The position numbers and the translations under genes were made by a program. The notes beneath the pieces were generated by a model that did not search any database, was not told the origin of the DNA, and was given only the letters and a program-made list of their open reading frames with translations. Below, one piece after another: positions 4,335-6,641 of a DNA stretch of 6,641 nt (position 1 is the stretch's first letter; every line of letters starts with the position of its first letter). The DNA comes from Asaia bogorensis. GTDB lineage: Bacteria > Pseudomonadota > Alphaproteobacteria > Acetobacterales > Acetobacteraceae. Location of the stretch: the NCBI GenBank assembly GCA_945871455.1, contig CAMBXJ010000252.1, positions 1 to 6,641 of the forward strand. The letters are read 5' to 3'.

Positions 4335-6449
4335 ATGGATTTTTCACCCTCGTCGATGATCGTCCTCCATCTCGGCTGTGCGCTGATCTACATCGCGCTG
4401 GCCGGGCTGGTGCTTGCCCGTCGATCGAATAGCCGGACCGGGACGTGGCTTGCCGTTGCGTGTCTGATGACCGCGGCCTGGGCGGGCGCGGTGGCATGGG
4501 ACTGGCGGTCCCACGATTGGCAATTCCCGAGCGGGCAATTCCCAAGTGGGCAATTCCCAAGCGGGCAACCGTACGGCAGGGGCCTGTCGGGTTGGCTGGA
4601 ACTGGCGCGTTCGGTCACCTGGTATGGGTTCATCCTGCATCTTTACCGTCAGACGATCACGGCACACCGACAGCTTTCCCAGGCATTTACGACGATGGGG
4701 TTGCTCGCGCTGCTGGTCGTCGTGGGGTTGCCGCTGGCGAGCGTCCTGGCTGAACAGCAGACGAATCTCCAATCGGTGACCGCACTGGCATTGCGACTGG
4801 GGTTTGCGGTTTGCGGCATCCTTTTGCTGGAAAACCTGTATTTCAACACGGCGCCCGAGACCCGGTGGCACATCAATCTGCTCTGCATCGCCCTGGGCGG
4901 CCTGGCGGTCTACGATCTGATGCTGTTTTCCGACGCGGTCCTGTTCGGTCGCATTTCCTTTCCGTTGCTCGAAGCCAGGGCGCCGGTCACGGCGCTCGCC
5001 GCGCCCCTGATCGCTCTGACCGCTGTGCGCAACCGGCATTGGAAGGTGGATATCCACGTATCCCGCAATGTCGTCTTCCACAGCGTCACCCTGATCGTGA
5101 GCGGCATATTCCTGGTCGGTCTCGCCGCCGCCGGGGAACTGTTCCGTCGCCGCGGCGCCCAATGGGGCCAGGTCATCGAAGTCAGTCTGATGTTCGGCGG
5201 CCTGATGGCGGTTGGGGTCCTGGTGTCCTCGGCGTCCATCCGGTCCCGTATCCGCGGTTGGCTGGTCGATAACTTCTTCAGCTACCGCTACGATTACCGG
5301 CGGGAGTGGATGCGCTGCATCGAAACGCTGACGGCGCCCGAAGCCCATGTCAGCCTGCCGGGGCGAGCGATCCGGGCGGCGGCGGGGGTTGTCGACAGTC
5401 CGGCCGGAACCCTGTTTCTGCGCGCACCCGACGAGGTCGCGTTTCAATGGGCGGGATCGTGGAACATGCCGGCCCTGACGCTGCCGATCCCGCCCGGACA
5501 TGGGATCATACCGGCGTTCCGCGACGGCGACTGGATCGTCGCCATCAACGATCAAGCTGATGCCGACGGTTGGTTTCCCGGCCTGGGGGCCACCTGGCTG
5601 GCCGTGCCGCTCGGTCATCTGGGTGCGTTGATCGGGTTTGTCGTGCTGGCACCGCCGCGCGCGCCGTTTGCCTTGGATCGGGAGGTCTACGACCTGCTGC
5701 GGGTGGTCGGGCGCGAAATCGCCAGCCGGGTCGCCGAACAGCGCGCCACGCAGGTGCTGTCTCAGACGCGCGAGCTACGCGAATACAGCCAGCGTTTCGC
5801 GTTCGTCATCCACGACATCAAGAACGTATCCGGCCAGCTTTCCATGCTGCTGTCCAACGCCGAGGTCTATGCCGACAACCCGGAGTTCCAGCGTGACATG
5901 CTGGCGACGGTGCGGGCCTCGGTGGCCAAGATCACCCGCCTGCTGACCCGGTTGCAGGTCGAGCGCCAGGAGCGGAGCCATGCGTTGGTGATCCCGGGGG
6001 ATAGGCTGCGAGACCTCGTCGAACAGATCGGCCTGACCCGCCACGCGACGGTTCGGTTGCGCGACGCGGGTGCCAATGTCGCCGTGGCCATGGATCCCGA
6101 GGCATTCGACGCGGTGATCACACACCTGCTCAACAATGCGCTTGAAGCCTCGGGCGACGGCGACCCGGTGGAGATTGCCGTCCGTCACGATGCGCTGAGC
6201 GTCACGATCGACGTGACCGACCTGGGGCCTGGCATGAGCCCTGAATTCGTCCGTGATACGCTTTTTCGTCCTTTTGCCACCACAAAAGATGGCGGGCACG
6301 GTATTGGTGCGTATCAGACGCGGGAGTTGCTCCGCGAGGCAGGAGGTGACCTTCTGGTGCTGACCGAGGCTGACAAGGGAACGACAATGCGCATCCTGCT
6401 GCCGCTGATGATCGCGGTGACCGGGCGGACAGACGCATTGTCCGTATGA
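4335..6449 (+). CDS. prsK: XrtA/PEP-CTERM-system membrane histidine kinase PrsK
   Basis: Sensor kinase of the PrsK/PrsR system tied to XrtA exopolysaccharide loci; it autophosphorylates on histidine and passes phosphate to PrsR. Its signal is unknown. The product has 704 residues, the usual size. The N-terminal third (about 8-305) is a multi-helix membrane region with around eight to nine hydrophobic segments. The family-typical YRYDYRREW follows near 317-325, then a GAF-like sensor region (about 340-475). The phospho-acceptor H493 sits in FVIHDIKN, followed by NPEFQRDMLATV. The ATPase domain has the N-box N600-N601-A-L-E604, the D629-L-G-P-G motif, FRPFATTK and the glycine-rich G653-G-H-G-I-G. 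This matches TIGR02916. Residues 63-77 are three exact QFPSG units from a DNA tandem repeat, which is unusual. The ATG at 4335 lacks a well-spaced Shine-Dalgarno sequence (AGGA is 19 bases away); the ATG at residue 8 is an alternative. prsR follows after 13 bases. Confidence 0.95.
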   Translation: MDFSPSSMIVLHLGCALIYIALAGLVLARRSNSRTGTWLAVACLMTAAWAGAVAWDWRSHDWQFPSGQFPSGQFPSGQPYGRGLSGWLELARSVTWYGFILHLYRQTITAHRQLSQAFTTMGLLALLVVVGLPLASVLAEQQTNLQSVTALALRLGFAVCGILLLENLYFNTAPETRWHINLLCIALGGLAVYDLMLFSDAVLFGRISFPLLEARAPVTALAAPLIALTAVRNRHWKVDIHVSRNVVFHSVTLIVSGIFLVGLAAAGELFRRRGAQWGQVIEVSLMFGGLMAVGVLVSSASIRSRIRGWLVDNFFSYRYDYRREWMRCIETLTAPEAHVSLPGRAIRAAAGVVDSPAGTLFLRAPDEVAFQWAGSWNMPALTLPIPPGHGIIPAFRDGDWIVAINDQADADGWFPGLGATWLAVPLGHLGALIGFVVLAPPRAPFALDREVYDLLRVVGREIASRVAEQRATQVLSQTRELREYSQRFAFVIHDIKNVSGQLSMLLSNAEVYADNPEFQRDMLATVRASVAKITRLLTRLQVERQERSHALVIPGDRLRDLVEQIGLTRHATVRLRDAGANVAVAMDPEAFDAVITHLLNNALEASGDGDPVEIAVRHDALSVTIDVTDLGPGMSPEFVRDTLFRPFATTKDGGHGIGAYQTRELLREAGGDLLVLTEADKGTTMRILLPLMIAVTGRTDALSV
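4521..4565 (+). repeat. 15-bp tandem repeat, three copies, in frame within prsK
   Basis: Three adjacent 15-base units (4521-4535, 4536-4550, 4551-4565) of the form CAATTCCC(G/A)AG(C/T)GGG, differing at only two positions, each encode Gln-Phe-Pro-Ser-Gly. A fourth unit begins (CAA) and diverges. The array lies in a hydrophilic loop after the second membrane helix of PrsK. The length is a multiple of three, so copy-number change keeps the frame. Confidence 0.95.
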
Positions 6450-6462
6450 GCGGAGCCTGACC

Positions 6463-6641
6463 ATGGCCAAGCCCAAGCTTCTGATTATCGAGGACGACGA
6501 AGGCCTGTGCTCTCAGTACCGGTGGGCGTTTCCGGCCTGCGACGTGCTGATGGCGCATGCGCGTCCGCAGGCGCTGGCGATCATTCGCAAGGAAGATCCG
6601 CCCGTCGTGATCATGGATCTCGGTCTACCGCCCGACCCCGA
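6463..6641 (+). CDS. prsR: PEP-CTERM-box response regulator PrsR, N-terminal part only
   Basis: Start of the response regulator paired with PrsK; 59 codons plus two bases are visible before the window ends. The receiver domain shows KPKLLIIEDDEG with the acidic pair D11/D12, and the phosphorylation site D52 in VVIMDLGLPPDP. The LGLPPDP ending is characteristic of PrsR (TIGR02915). Full-length members continue into an AAA+ sigma-54-interaction domain and a helix-turn-helix domain, which should lie beyond the edge. The ATG at 6463 has GGAG (6452-6455) seven bases upstream. The gap of 13 bases after the prsK stop indicates one transcript and translational coupling. The kinase-to-regulator pairing is inferred from adjacency and family. 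Confidence 0.92.
   Translation, partial: MAKPKLLIIEDDEGLCSQYRWAFPACDVLMAHARPQALAIIRKEDPPVVIMDLGLPPDP

Noticed and set aside
4521..4565. Three-unit repeat considered as a CRISPR fragment
   Set aside because: The units are 15 bp, directly adjacent without spacers, and translate in frame within prsK.
4344..5618. 424-codon open frame on the minus strand, opposite prsK
   Set aside because: It is a shadow of prsK: low complexity, rich in Gln/Arg/Asp/His/Pro, with no family resemblance, while the plus strand encodes an unmistakable kinase.
5775..6476. 233-codon minus-strand frame opposite the kinase domain
   Set aside because: It mirrors the conserved histidine kinase core, which is clearly coding on the plus strand.

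Overview
The window is about 6.6 kb of GC-rich DNA (the coding parts have strong G/C bias at third codon positions) from a Gram-negative bacterium, probably an alphaproteobacterium of the Rhodospirillales/Acetobacteraceae type. That placement is inference from base composition, codon use, protein flavour and a repeat-like intergenic block; no marker gene is present. The proteins identify it as part of an exopolysaccharide locus of the XrtA (EpsH)/PEP-CTERM class, in which an envelope sorting system and an exported polysaccharide are made together.

Layout: two divergent transcription units face away from a gene-free centre (about 2308-2785). Leftward (minus strand) there is a candidate promoter (2395-2423), a structured leader (2313-2375), a tRNA-like gene with anticodon AAC (2234-2307), an outer-membrane polysaccharide export lipoprotein (1509-2156) and an inner-membrane polysaccharide chain-length determinant (1-1493, C-terminus cut by the window edge). 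Rightward (plus strand) there is a membrane polyprenyl-phosphate sugar-1-phosphate transferase (2786-4135), a 199-base spacer with a terminator-like hairpin, two further hairpins and a candidate promoter, then prsK (4335-6449), a membrane histidine kinase, and the start of prsR (6463 onward), its response regulator, cut by the right edge.

How they work together: the sugar transferase loads the first sugar phosphate onto undecaprenyl phosphate. After polymerisation by proteins encoded elsewhere, the chain-length protein and the export lipoprotein carry the polymer across the envelope. PrsK/PrsR is the two-component system normally found beside these genes; PrsR-type regulators activate sigma-54 promoters of PEP-CTERM genes. 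The exosortase, polymerase/flippase, tyrosine kinase and PrsT are not in the window and are expected just outside it.

The least ordinary parts are the tRNA-like gene at the head of the leftward EPS unit (good cloverleaf with encoded CCA, but C33 and A34), the structured leader upstream of it that repeats part of the T-arm sequence, and a three-copy 15-bp in-frame tandem repeat in a loop of PrsK.
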